From positions 9,897,095 to 9,961,094 of the forward strand of contig CM022671.1 in NCBI GenBank assembly GCA_012295275.1: DNA of 64,000 nt. Reading direction: 5' to 3'. The position numbers and the translations under genes are program-made. Below the pieces are notes generated by a model. That model searched no databases, was not told the DNA's origin, and worked only from the letters and a program-made list of their open reading frames with translations. Numbering within the stretch: position 1 is the stretch's first letter; every line of letters begins with the position of its first letter. Positions 11,401-22,819 of the stretch are shown piece after piece. Source of the stretch: Chrysomallon squamiferum (Eukaryota > Mollusca > Gastropoda > Neomphalida > Peltospiridae).

Positions 11401-14400
11401 ATTGAAACTCTGATACAATCACATTCTAAAAATATAGTAATAATAAAAATAAAAATAAATCAAAATAGAATTCAAAAGTGAACTTTTTATTGTTTTAAAA
11501 CAAATTCAGAGAGGTTACAAAACCTGAATTAGCTGTCGTCTCACTCCAATGAATGTATTCCCAGTCCCACCAGCTAACTGTACCCCGCTTGTCTGTTGGT
11601 CGTAATTTCCACCCATCTGACTTAGTCGAGATCTGTAAATAAAACACTATAAAATTAAAAGTAACTTTTTATATATCTGAACACTGTAAAAAAAAATTAA
11701 TAATAATAAAAATGACAAGTAAAATTTGAAAAGCTTACAATAAAACTGATATGAAATTAAAACTATACAAAATATATGATTCTAAGAAACAAATATTTTA
11801 AAAATTAAATGTATAATCCATTCATTTCAACTGAGTTATTTTGCCATTTTGTTTTGTAATTTGTTTATACACATAAATACTAATACTGAAACCTTATATA
11901 TGGTATTTCTGCCAAAGCAACTTGTAATTTGGCTTCTTTGCTTCTTGCATGATCTTTAAATATTTGTAGCACAATGGTGTATCTATGTTTGAAAACAAGA
12001 AAGCAATACTATAAATGTTATTAAACACAGAAACAAAGATGTTTATTATTTTCAGAGATGGTTACTTCTTTTCTTTTCTTTTTTTTTATATATTTAGTGA
12101 TCACAAAAAAATATTAGACAAACAGAGAAGATATCAATATCTTTTATTAATATAGTAACAGAGTTTAGAAAACATTATACATTACAAGAAAGAGGAAATT
12201 TTGGTAATACTAATCTTCAGACATAAAACAGAAAAGCATAAAAAAAAAAAAGAAAGAAGAAAACCAGAATCTATTGAGTAAGCTAAGGATTACTAAACAA
12301 AAACAAAAAAGAATTTAAAACAAATTAAAATTAACTATTTTATTTATTTATTTATTTATTTATTATTATTATTAAAAAGTTAAATATGTAAAGATTGTCA
12401 TCCAACCTGTCAAATACAGGCACAGCCCACACCTGCTGTAGTTTGAGAAACTGATCAGATTTTAGTTGATCAACACCAATCAGAACTGCACTAATACTGG
12501 GAGTAGCTGTGATTTGTTCTGTTAGTCTTGAAAAAGTCAATGGTGAAAATATTTGACTTGTAACTGGCAGCTTAAGCGGCACCACAGTCTAAAGTAATAA
12601 ATACTGAATTATTAAAGAGCACCAGTTCTTATATTTATAATGTACCATAGAAATTTAGGAAAAACATTTTCATATGCAGGACATGAAAAATGTACCTTTG
12701 AATCATCTTACTGAATGTTGTGATTCTATTTTCTAAGGTTTCATTATATAATAACAAGCACATTGATCTTTTCAACAGTGTTTGGTGACAAAGTCTACAG
12801 ATGATTTCTGATTCGCACAACATCTGGCTGACTGAATACCTGCCCAGTGCAATGACTTGCTAGTTTACTGCTGTGAAAATGATCCCAATACATTATGGCA
12901 CAACAGTGACACCCACCACTGAAGTTCATTTCCAAAATATCAGTTCTGAAACCTAATCAAAATATTCTAAGTAGTGAAATAAAATAATGATCATCATCAT
13001 TCAACTTTCAAGTCACCTGACTGATGGAGTTTAGACAGGAAATAAAAAATGAATTTTGTTTTATATCATGCACATTAAATAGAGATTATCATTATTATTG
13101 TTATTATTATTATTATTATTAATTCAGTTCTACTTTGGTGTATGATCTACTTGCTTATTTTAATTATTATATATTTATAATTTATAGGAACAAAGGATAA
13201 AAGGTATACAAATATTAATAATTTTATTGATGAATAGAGCAAACATCTGCTAGAAACGCAAGAAAAATATCTCCGTTTTTTCCTTTTCTTCGAACTTCCT
13301 TCATTTCTCCACCACAACGATGATATGGTGCAACATTTTCTTCATCATCTACAAGGCCTTTGTTCATAAAAATGCAACTGCCTTCATCTTGTCAATGATC
13401 ACATTTTGTAAAAATTCTTAGCAAACATCTTACAGGTTCTTTAGAAATTGAAAAGTAAAAGAACAGGCAAAATCACAGATGAACTACCAAATCATATATC
13501 AATTCAGAAATGAAAAATGCCTACTTTATTCTGATCCCAGCTAGGTCAAATCTGTTGTATTTATAGAAATTTCCTAGATCTTTTTTTTTTGCTGTAGATC
13601 TCCCTTAAAGTTGTAGATCACAAGCCAAACTAGTTTCATGAAGCATAGATCATATGCCAAAGTAACACCATTATTTCTATGTAACAGAACTCTGAAATGC
13701 TACCTTTTTCACAACTTTCCATTTAGGCAAGGTTTCAACAAGTGCACAGTTTTCGGCAAGTTTCATTTCTGCTCTGAAGAGTGATATTCTATCTGGCCCT
13801 GATTTTAACTCTGAAAAAACGAAAAAGAAATTGGAAAACAAAAAAACAAAACAGATAAAAATAAAATATTTACAGATTACAAGAGTAATTACATTTAATA
13901 AACAATACCATTTTAAAACAGAATCATGCAATCAGAAGAATCTGGATAAAAAAGTTGGCCTCTTTTTCTTGTGACTGATTTTAATATTACAAAGCTATCA
14001 TGGAATCCAACACTGTCAGTTTCATTTACTATATCACAATAGCATTCAATTATAATTCAAATTATTGAATGCTGTATCATGAATTGTAATGGCATTAACA
14101 ACAACAACAAAAAATAAAAAAATAAATATATAAAACTGCCTCTGATTCACTTTTATAAATATATTTACTACCTGCAAAACTTCACCTACTTAACAATGAA
14201 TTCTAAAGTAGAAAATGTACTAATATTTTTATGGGAGATGTTACAATCTTTATTGAAACATATGAAAGTCTAAAACTAAATATTTCATTTCAAATATTAA
14301 ATTCTGTAGAACTCTGAAAAACCTGAACTGAAATCAAATACTTTTTGAGATGCTAGAAAGTGGTTAAATGTTGCTTTGATTACCATACAAATTATACTCA

Positions 14401-15015
14401 ACAAGTAAACATACGTGGCTGAATGACAAACACTTGATGACCATTGTTAGGGATGCTGCAAATCTCATGTAAAAACTGGTTTTGTTTTGAATCATTTAGA
14501 AAATCCTCATCCAGCTGATCTAAGTAATAATTAAAAGAAAATGTGTATTAATCAATTACGATAATTACTTGTTTTCAATAATTTAGAATTAAAACAATTT
14601 TTTCATTTTTCTTTTTTGGGTCTTAAATAATTTGTTTTCCATCAGCAGTATCATTAATTATTGTTTTAAATTATAATTATTATTATTTAAAAAAAAATAA
14701 TAATAAAATAATAATAATAATAATAATTATTTATTTACACAGTATTATAAAGCAAAACAAATATTGGTGTTTTGAGTTGTTTTTTTTCAAATGAATTCTT
14801 TAGTTAATATTTTAGAATTCAGTCAAAGGTGAATCTAAGAATCAGACTGTCTTCTTATATGATTAAGAATAAATAAATCTGAAGTTTGTAATACCTTGAG
14901 AACTAGAACAAATTTGTTTAAAGCTCCTTATATTGTCCTGTACTGAGCAGCAAACTGCACTCAGATGTCTAAATCTCACCAGAATGGAGACTGAGAAAAG
15001 CTGCTTCATGATCAT
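8415..15015 (-). CDS. GTPBP6, mitochondrial HflX-type GTPase (11 coding exons)
   Basis: The exons on the minus strand are 15015-14895, 14519-14415, 13810-13704, 12588-12407, 11982-11893, 11632-11524, 11151-11031, 10630-10422, 9891-9746, 9560-9399 and 8550-8415. All introns are GT-AG and all phases agree. The total is 1488 bases, giving 495 residues plus TAA. The start ATG follows an in-frame TAA by nine bases. Residues 1-26 carry K/R/H but no acid, as expected of a mitochondrial presequence. The HflX N-domain spans about 60-240, with a helical linker to about 270. GTPase motifs: G1 GYTNAGKT (274-281), G2 around T302, G3 DTVG (322-325), G4 NKVD (390-393), G5 SAT (412-414). Human GTPBP6 (516 residues) splits mitoribosomes and helps assemble the large subunit; the same role is inferred here. 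The P-loop glycine codon is split between exons 7 and 8. Confidence 0.95.
8938..9226. repeat. 33-bp minisatellite in the last GTPBP6 intron
   Basis: About nine head-to-tail units built on the pattern gtccagtcagtgctaaaaac followed by acttacttctgta. Some units are shortened by deletion (for example near 9120). It lies wholly inside the intron between the last two coding exons and leaves the splice sites untouched. Confidence 0.9.
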
Positions 15016-16071
15016 CCCAGCTTATATTACACTGATATGCAATAGAGATATGACCAAAATGAAGGTATGGCTTAAAAAAAAAAAAAAAAAAATTACAAAT
15101 ATGCAGACAAATAAAATAATAAAAGGAAAACTAAAATATATATAAAAAAAAAAAAAAAAAAAAAAAAAATAAATAAATAAATAAATATAAATAAATAATA
15201 ACTGTAATATAATTTTAGATTTCCAGAAATTAAATATTCCCAAAGACTATATTAATATTATGACTTTTACTGTAATGATAATCCTTCTTAATTATTAATC
15301 TTTACAAAAAATGCTTTTTTCTTTTTTCTTTTTTCTTTTTTTAATTGTCAAAGGAAGATATTCTCTCTATACCAGTTAAAAGAAAACCAATCCCAAATGT
15401 AAAAAAAAAAAAATAATAATAATAATAAATGAATATGAAGATATCTATAAAGTATAATACTATTAATAGTGTAAAAAATTTCGCATTTCAGTTTTCAAAA
15501 ATCCACTTTCCAGAGAGATGGTTATCAAATTTTCATTATCTATTCAATGAACAGTTATTTCTATGAAAACCTTAACAGAGGTCGACTTACTGAATTATAT
15601 ACATGTAATGATGTATTATGTTTTAGGCCTGTTTCAATCGATAGATGATCATGAAATCATTCCTGAGTAAGAGTTCTCGTTCGTGAGCAAGTTATTTTTC
15701 TATTGTTTTGATGTTTACTTCTGCAGAAGACCATACAGAATTATCGTTCCTGAAGGGTTATTTTTTTACGAGTCGGGCACAATGGTTTCACTTCAAATGG
15801 CTATTAAACAATAAAGAAGATAAGTCTAAATGGTTCGTTTAAAGAATCTATTCAGCGTAATCGACCGTTTCCGGGTTTACCAATGTTTTTCTAATACTCA
15901 GTTGTCACATTTACTTATTTCCGATACGCTTTATTTTCGAATTTTCAAGTACGTCTCTTTAAGAAATTCCACTTACAAAATAAGGTGATATTAGATCTGA
16001 TTCTGCTTTGAAACGTACAGTAAATTAGCGTAACATTTTGAGGTTGTGGAATTCGCCACAGCTGGAAACTA

Positions 16072-16121
<50 letters not shown>

Positions 16122-17860
16122 TAGCTTATATTCTTTATCATTATCTTACTCGGAGTTGCTCGTTTAACTCCGTAAATACTCTGTATTCGTAGTTTAATCA
16201 CAATTAAAGGCATTCATAAATATATATAAATAAAAATTCCAAACTGTTTAAGTGTTTTATCAAAAGAAAGAATTCAGGAATTATTTTGTAATATCAATAT
16301 TATAAATATATTTTCAAAGTTGAGTGTTCACATATCGATCCCAGAATCATTACCCATTGACTGGTGACTTCGTCAAACTATTGTTTGCCTGTTGGTTGGA
16401 CCTGGTGGTGATGGCTGGGTCCAAAAAATCGTAAAGATATTACCATTGAATGGGAACGTAAGAGTGTCCACACCAAAGTTTAATTTTGTTTTGTTTTCGT
16501 TTTTGTCAGTCGTAAAATCGATAACCTTAAATAAAAGAACGTGTGTCTTTTTAAATATTGCTAGTAAGCACATTATTTTTTATTAGGTACTTTTTGGGCA
16601 TAAGGAGAAGTGAAAAAAAATATACACTCCTGCCAAGTCTTCTTTGGATTTGTCATGTACTAAGTTTGGTGTATTTTATGCAGATTTTGAGCTCTTATTT
16701 TGTTAAGCCAGTCCTGGAAGATTGGCAAACCTCTTGCAAGTAGTGCATTTTGGTGGAATGCATTAATCGATTTGTGCTGACACAAGGAAAAACATTTGGT
16801 ACATTAGATCTAGAATTGCCTAGATTCCATTAAATCTTTAATTAATTTTTGAAAGAAATCATCATTTTATAATAAATTTTAAATATGTAAATGTAATTAT
16901 TACATTTAGCATGGCTCTTTACACTGTGATTTATATACTTTTAATTTTTATTTTTAATTTTTTTTACTCTTTAGTTTTATATCAAGTTTTCAAATCTGTG
17001 TCTAAATAGCCAATCTGTATTTTGTGCTGGGTGTCATTAATTATTCATTCATTCCAGTTAATGGTGAAGATTGTCTTCAAGTTCTGTTTGTCCCACACAT
17101 TTAAATAAATAAAAACAACTCCCAAAAATAACAAAACATCCGCAATCTTTTGATTGATTCTTTCCATTAAATGAAGATTTATATTAAAATATGTGTAACA
17201 AACAACAAAAATACTGAAGATGAAAAACAGGTTTTATTAAATCACCGAAAGTAATAAAAGATACAGTATTTAAAAAAAAAAAAAAAAAGACTAAACAAAT
17301 CTTAATAATATTTCACTATCTTCACAGTTCTAAATGTATGTATTACAGAGATAGCTACATATATATATATATATAGGTTCTTCCTTTTCTATGTAAACAG
17401 ATCAGACATTTTCTAAAAATATTTCCTGATTGTATTTAATTATTCTATGCATGAGAGCAAGAATATTTTCACAACTTGTTATTGTAATTTAGACAGTCAA
17501 CAAAGTTTGTTTCAGTTGTAGCAGAATTTTCATTTCAATAGTGAATATTGAAAACAAACTACTGAACTACTATATTTAATGCATCCTCACTGTCGCAGAT
17601 CTGAACCATATTTCAGTTTGTTTCATGCATAGCAGTAGACATTTTTATCTTTCCAACTGATTTTTGAAAGGATAAATTGTAAATGAAACAGGAACAAAAT
17701 TTAATAACATATCTCAACATTTGCAGAGCATTCAGTTACTAAATATGTGATACACTGTCACTTGTGTCAGTTTTATACTTGTTTTTGTTTGCACTCTGAG
17801 TATTTTAATTCATATGGATTAAATTGCCCATAAGATGGTAAGTTTATTAAAAGCAATAAA
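15016..17860. other. GTPBP6 upstream region and intergenic DNA
   Basis: The region holds the unseen promoter and 5' UTR of GTPBP6. Poly(A) tracts lie at 15072-15089 and 15145-15169. A more complex, less AT-rich island at about 15570-16000 is the best promoter candidate by composition alone. An (AAT)n run lies at 16070-16118. Open reads at 16390-16740 on both strands are short and not recognised. No gene is called. Confidence 0.5.
16070..16118. repeat. (AAT)n microsatellite
   Basis: About sixteen uninterrupted AAT units. Read on the minus strand it gives a poly-tyrosine frame that is not a gene. Confidence 0.95.
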
Positions 17861-17865
17861 ACCTA

Positions 17866-18144
17866 GCAATAATAAGGCAAAAGCTTGACCCAGTCATCAG
17901 TAATGCAACAAATATATAAAATTTGGATTCCATTTGACAAAAAATAGTTTACTGTTTCCAATAAAAGAATGTCTAATGAAGGCATGGTAAAGATGGTATG
18001 AATAGCAATTCCTGCATGTTGTTTCTCTTGAGACAGCCAGAAAAATTGCATTAAGAATGCATTTACATATTTGCCAAGTCTATTAGCTTCCAGCATGCAG
18101 AATAATTGTTGAAACCATATTACCTGTCCAAAAATACAGTCCAT
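17866..18144 (-). CDS. unrecognised open exon or ORF, 93 codons
   Basis: The minus strand is open for 93 codons from ATG (18144) to TAG. Composition looks protein-like for this AT-rich window: mixed hydrophobic and charged residues such as LEANRLGKYVNAFL and SQEKQHAGIAIHTIF, no repeats. An acceptor-like ttggacag precedes GTA at about 18125, so the segment could be a terminal exon starting there in phase 0. It lies downstream, on the same strand, of the exon candidate at 18617-18699 and of the first-exon-like segment at 18793-19043. These may form one small gene, but the phases of the two coding pieces do not join directly. I do not recognise a family. Confidence 0.35.
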
Positions 18145-18379
18145 TGCAAATTATGTGTTTATCTGTCACTACAGAGATAAATATACAGAACAAACTTCAG
18201 AACTTCATTTACAAGTTAAAATCCATCTAATATTTGTCAAAAATTATAAGAGGATGAGGTATGTGTAGTGATCATGGATTTAAAATCAAACATGCCAAGT
18301 TACACGAAGAAAGCTTTAACCATTTTAATGCAGTTTTCCACATAACATGAAGCAGGATTTTCAACTCTCAATAACAACA

Positions 18380-18450
18380 AAACCAACAAAAAAAAAAAAA
18401 AAAAAAAAAAAAATAATAAAAAACAGATTACACTGGTTCCAAAAAAAAAA
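18380..18450. repeat. poly(A) tracts
   Basis: Two A-rich runs (about 18381-18411 and 18439-18452) with a short spacer. There is no recognisable retroelement body. Confidence 0.85.
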
Positions 18451-18616
18451 AAATGATGATTTCTCTATCTCAAGTCACTCAACAATGTGTTTCACTATAT
18501 ATTCTCTAGCTTGCTTTAGTATCAGAAGTATGTTTAATATGGAAGTTATTCATAGCAATAAGGGTGATAACAAAATCTGTTATGAGGGGTTCATGTATAC
18601 CAAACATGCAACTCAC

Positions 18617-18699
18617 AAAACAAAGTTGTAGTGGAAATGCGTCAAAAGATCTAGTTGTAATTGGCAGAACATCTTCATGGTACTGGGTGGAGCATCCGC
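18617..18699 (-). CDS. candidate internal exon, unassigned
   Basis: An 83-base open segment on the minus strand lies between a good acceptor (actggtttag) and a near-consensus donor (GTGAGT). It reads ADAPPSTMKMFCQLQLDLL and on to HYNFV, ending two bases into a codon. Splice-site quality and peptide composition support a real exon; I do not recognise the protein. It sits about 270 bases downstream of the GTAAGT donor inside the first-exon-like segment at 18793-19043, so it could be exon 2 of a transcript starting near 19.0 kb. Confidence 0.4.
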
Positions 18700-18792
18700 C
18701 TAAACCAGTAACATTAAAATAAAAAAACATTAAGAAAATGTGGTTGATCTATTTTTCATTTCTCTTATTTTTCTTAATCTTAAATTAAAACA

Positions 18793-19043
18793 AGTTTCAT
18801 CTAATTACTTGAGACGTTTACAAAAATTAACCAAACGATATTGATTAGAGCTGTTTTATTGACAAAAATGAATGATAGAAGTTAGAAGTTAAACATATTA
18901 CAAAATAATATTTCTTAACAATATAACATCCTAGAGATTTACTTACAAAAAATAATACTTTTTTAATGGTGTTTCCCTGCTGTCACTTGATACTCGAGAA
19001 AATTGAGTGAAGCTGGCTAGGGAAGATGCTAATTTCACTGAAC
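18793..19043 (-). promoter_or_regulatory. inverted duplicate of the promoter/first-exon segment at 45 kb
   Basis: The reverse complement aligns over about 240 bases with 44997-45237. Shared landmarks are gttcagtgaa, ttttctcgagtatca, ccattaaa-aagtatta, and the donor context gtaagtaaatctctagga. The 45 kb copy has an ATG just before the donor; this copy has a T-rich stretch there instead. It is therefore either a non-coding first exon or an inactive copy. Confidence 0.65.
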
Positions 19044-19140
19044 GCTTTTTAAAACCTATAATTTAATTACCAATGTACTCCCAAACACGAGGATAGTAAT
19101 ATCACTCTTATGTGTCTTGAATAAAAAATGTCTTTGATGT

Positions 19141-19168
19141 AGGGTAAGGTGGGGTAAATCTGGCTCCC
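19141..19168 (+). mobile_element. candidate terminal inverted repeat of a DNA transposon
   Basis: The sequence gggtaaggtggggtaaatct, followed by ggctccc, resembles the GGGGTAA-type termini of pogo/Tigger-like elements (family knowledge from memory). It lies about 125 bases beyond the stop codon of the transposase-like relic at 19291-19737, where a 3' terminus would be expected. The partner terminus was not found. Confidence 0.4.
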
Positions 19169-19290
19169 ACATTCATGATGTATTTTTGTCCTCAAAATTG
19201 TTGTACTGATTATTACTATGTAACCATTCTTTACTACTAATAATAATTAGTCCTAATCATAATATAAGTCAGATTCAAAACTTCAAACAA

Positions 19291-19737
19291 CTAAATTCTT
19301 TGACAAATATGACACAAGAATACAGTATCTTTCAAGTTTGCACCAGCTGGGATTTCGAAGTTTGTGTAAGGATCAAGACAACACTAATTTAGGCACCCAT
19401 CACATCCTATGAACTCGTCAGAATTCATTCCATCATAAACTCAGCCACAGAGTTCACATTTTTCTTGTGTATCTACTACATCTCTGTCTTCTAGTTCAGG
19501 CTCATCACCATCAACGTTTTCTTTGACTACATCCACTGGTTCTGCTGTAGCATTCAAACTGAACTTCCATTCTGACTTTGGTTTCTTCTTCTGTTTTTCT
19601 GCTGTTGTAGTTTTGCCTCTCTCACCTTTGTTTTGTTTGCCTTTTCATCCTCCTTCTTCATACCTCTTGACACAATCTTCTTCTGTTAGTGTCTCGGTAT
19701 ACCTCATCCTCTTGAATTTATTTGAAGTTTGACAACA
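19291..19737 (-). pseudogene. decayed ORF ending in a PHD-type zinc finger, probably a transposase C-terminus
   Basis: One minus-strand frame stays readable for about 148 codons but has three internal stops. It begins near CQTSNKFKRMRYTETLTEED, passes a lysine-rich and then acidic linker (KQKKKPKSEWKFS, then DGDEPELEDRD), and ends in a PHD-like C4-H/C-C3 finger: CELCG, EFIGCDGC, a Cys-Cys where Trp-Cys/His is usual, and FLCHIC before the TAG at 19293-19291. Two of the stops look like single C-to-T or G-to-A changes, at Arg/Gln and Trp positions. Frame retention with point stops indicates a recently dead gene. A C-terminal PHD-like finger is known in several CENP-B/pogo-type transposases, and the GGGGTAA terminus nearby fits this. 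A host-gene relic is the alternative. Confidence 0.6.
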
Positions 19738-20290
19738 TGCCCTATCAGATGGACCGTGAACTTTCAGTTGTTTAAATTAGAATTAAAAATATTTATATAA
19801 ATACTTAAAAGTTCTGTTTTTCCTTATGGAAAACAGTAATAAAAAGAAACCTTTTCAGTTTTAACTTTTATTTCCTTTTTAAATTTAAATGTTAATGATA
19901 ATTTAAGCCATTCCTATAGACTTGAGAATACTTTATTTGTAATGTATTCCAGAAACATGAATTCGTATTATTTATCTGAATTTGTTTTTTAATTAAAAAC
20001 GAAAGAGGAGAATTCTCTTTTAATTGTAGCCTTATATCACCTGTCAGTTCTTTGTGTATGCTTATACTGTTTTTTCATCTGGAGCTGTTAGTCTGACAAG
20101 TCATTTTGTCAGAATGCAAACTGATCAAAGAGTTCCTTGCTAGTGGCTAGTCAGTCATTTGACATTTAACTTACGAACCGCTATTACAAGGTTTAATATT
20201 TTTGAGGTGTCCTGCATAGGAACATTTTTGGTTTAAGCCTCATGTGTTTGTGCATGGTTACTAATGTGTGTCAGTGTGTGTATGTATTAA

Positions 20291-20465
20291 TATTTTGGTG
20301 ATGCTGCTGATGGGGCATCTGTCCACCTGGTGGGTCACTCCTGTCCAGTGTTCTTGGACTGGGAATGTTACACATGGGGAATATTTCATCATGGATGGTC
20401 AATAGATGCTGGGATTGTCATCAAATTGCACTGTTGAATTTCAGTGATAAACATGGAACACACAC
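20291..20465 (+). repeat. dispersed repeat family, partial copy
   Basis: It is nearly identical to 37000-37160 (ctgtccacctggtgggtcac and onward) and related to the reverse complement of 35200-35600. It is followed by a CA-rich tail (20461-20570). The CA tail recurs after the 37 kb copy, suggesting that the tail belongs to the unit. Confidence 0.75.
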
Positions 20466-21990
20466 ATAGAAAGATAGACATGTATGCATGCATGCATGCA
20501 CACAAAAACACACATGCACACTCATACACACATATTCACAAATAAACCTACACACGTACACATAAACAGCATACCCCTGAAAAAATTTATGAAGAAGAAA
20601 AAAAAAAAAGCTATGTTATCAAACTGTTCTAATTTAAATTTATACATATTTTTATAAACTTTAATATATTGTGGGGAAAGCATATATCATACACTTGTGA
20701 CCATTTGGACAAGAAAAGTCTCTGATCAAAGATTACTTTCTCACTCAAATCTTAACATCATTTACATCCTTAATTTTGACTCATGATTTGAACATCTCAA
20801 TTCCAAATGACAAAAAGAAAGATATATTCTTCATATTTTTTTCTAGTGATAAACAACGTCATATTTAGATACACTTGGAAATATATCTAAATATATCTAA
20901 ATTAATATATGGCTATTACTAGTCATCCTGTTTAAAAAAAATAATAATGGTGTACTCTTATTATATTATAAAACAATAAATATCTGAATAAAGTATATAA
21001 CTGAATTTATCATTTGTAAATTTTACTATATTTAATTTTCAAGATTTGTAATTCTTACATATTATGTCTATTTGATAATTTGACAGAACCTTCTCTGAAG
21101 AATTTAAATGTCTGTTATCAGGATCATTTAATAATGTTTCTATTTTATGTTTTAGCTCTGTAAAATATTAATACCCAGATTACAAGTGTTCATCAGGCAT
21201 CAGCCATTCTTGTGAGAATCATACCTAGCACATTCATTCAGAATGATTTTGCAAAAGCATCATCTTCTTTCTAATTTGAATTTAAAGATCATCAGAAATT
21301 ATGTTATCATTTTATCAATGATTAAAAATAAAAAATTTAAATAAGGTATATGAAAGACATTATTTTAAGAGTAAAAATGATTATGGCATTTTTGCTGAAT
21401 TTTTGTTTGATGAAAATGAAGAATGTCAATTTCCAAACCTGTTTTCCCATGTTCTCAGGTTTTTGTTAGTGATATGGCAAAATAAAATACAACTACATAA
21501 TTGCCAAAGAAATTTTATTCATGAAACAGTTTTCAGGAAAGTTGTTTAGGTTTATAGTGACCAACGACCATATACAAAATGTGTGGGGATCACTTAAGTT
21601 ATTAATACGAATTCTGTATATTGCCAACAGAACCATCTAGAGCAACAAAATGTATAAGTTAAAGAGAATTGTGAAATCTGGCAACTGATATGACATCCAG
21701 CTACTTAATTATAACTAATTATTGGAAGAGATATTATTAAAATTTATGCTGCACACACTATTTTAAGTAAAACCTTTGACATAAGGATAATTTAAATCTG
21801 GTAACTGATTTTAATTCAAATTTATCTAGCAATAAGGTATGTGTACTGATTCAGAGAATGAGGAATCACCGTACAATCTTCACTGGGAAGGACAAAATAG
21901 TTATTGAAAAGAACTGACCCTCATCAGAAAACACACTGTGAACGTATTGAGAAACAGCAAGCAGTGTTAATAATAAATTAATCTATAAAA

Positions 21991-22014
21991 TCATGATGAT
22001 GATGATGATGATGA
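21991..22014. repeat. (GAT)n microsatellite
   Basis: Seven to eight ATG/GAT units in an AT-rich context. No gene. Confidence 0.9.
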
Positions 22015-22309
22015 AGCAAAAAATATAGGTAAAGTAATAAGATTAACATACATGAAGCTTGGTGACTGATTTATTATAATACATTTGATGTTTAACTATA
22101 ATCCTCTGCAATACATAAATTTATATAATCCTTGGAGGCCACTCTAGAAAGGTGTTGCCGGTATTAATAAAAATGTATATTTAATCATGAGGCTAAAGAC
22201 GGCAAAAATAGCCTAAATTTTAAAACTGAACAGTTTATGATTTTACGATAAAAAGGTGATACTGAATACAGTGTACTGTTTTCTAGTACAGTGTCTTATG
22301 TTTAGGCAT

Positions 22310-22580
22310 TAACTCTAAATATATCATTGAACATCTCTCACACAAGGGCGGTAACTCCAAATATATCGTGAACATCTCACACAAGAGCATTAACTCCAAA
22401 TATATCAGTGAACATCTCTCACACAAGGGCGGTAACTAAATATATCGGCGAATATCTCTCACACAATGGCGATAGCTCTAAACATATCGGTGAACATCTC
22501 AAACAAGGGCGGTAACTCCAAATATATCGTGAACATCTCTCACACAAGGGCGGTAACTCCATATCAGTAACCATCTCTCA
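22310..22580. repeat. 42-44-bp minisatellite
   Basis: Six to seven units of the pattern aaatatatcggtgaacatct then ctcacacaagggcggtaactcc, with small internal deletions. The units are richer in CG dinucleotides than their surroundings. Confidence 0.9.
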
Positions 22581-22744
22581 CAGAAATAACCGTTTATACG
22601 CGAAATGATGAAGAATTTGACATCGATGTAGACAATGAGGATAGATGAGCAGACTGCTCCGCAACCGATTCATCCGCAATATCCTTTCAGTTATTTCTGT
22701 AGTTTTTTACATTTTGCATTATATGTATTAGCATTTGTGTGTAG

Positions 22745-22810
22745 TGTGCCCGCAATTTTTTGTAAGGCTTCAAGTGTACCCCGACTTCTAAAAGTTTGGG
22801 AACCACTTAT
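22745..22810. mobile_element. hAT-like transposon terminus
   Basis: The stretch ends in cttctaaaagtttgggaacc, preceded by aagtgtaccccga. The reverse complement (ggttcccaaacttttag) matches the usual start of hAT-type terminal inverted repeats, from memory of the family. A short acidic open read just upstream (about 22605-22650) could be the end of a transposase frame. No second terminus or hAT dimerisation domain was seen. Confidence 0.4.
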
Positions 22811-22819
22811 TTATACTTA

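Larger units (their letters stand above)
19780..22100 (+). repeat. segmental duplication, copy A
   Basis: Three collinear blocks match copy B in direct orientation. 19780-20230 matches 31540-31935 (for example gttttttcatctgga, then tttgacattta-ctta). 20290-20900 matches 36990-37640 (including gaccatttggacaagaaaag). 20940-21500 matches about 42620-43190 (caggtttttgtt/ctcggtttttgt). Copy B carries about 5 kb of extra DNA between each pair of blocks. Divergence is substantial, so the event is old. Confidence 0.7.

Noticed and set aside
19520-19735. A plus-strand gene opposite the PHD-finger relic
   Set aside because: The 69-codon plus frame is antisense to a frame with clear zinc-finger spacing; its Ser/Leu/Phe composition follows from the Lys/Glu-rich minus strand.
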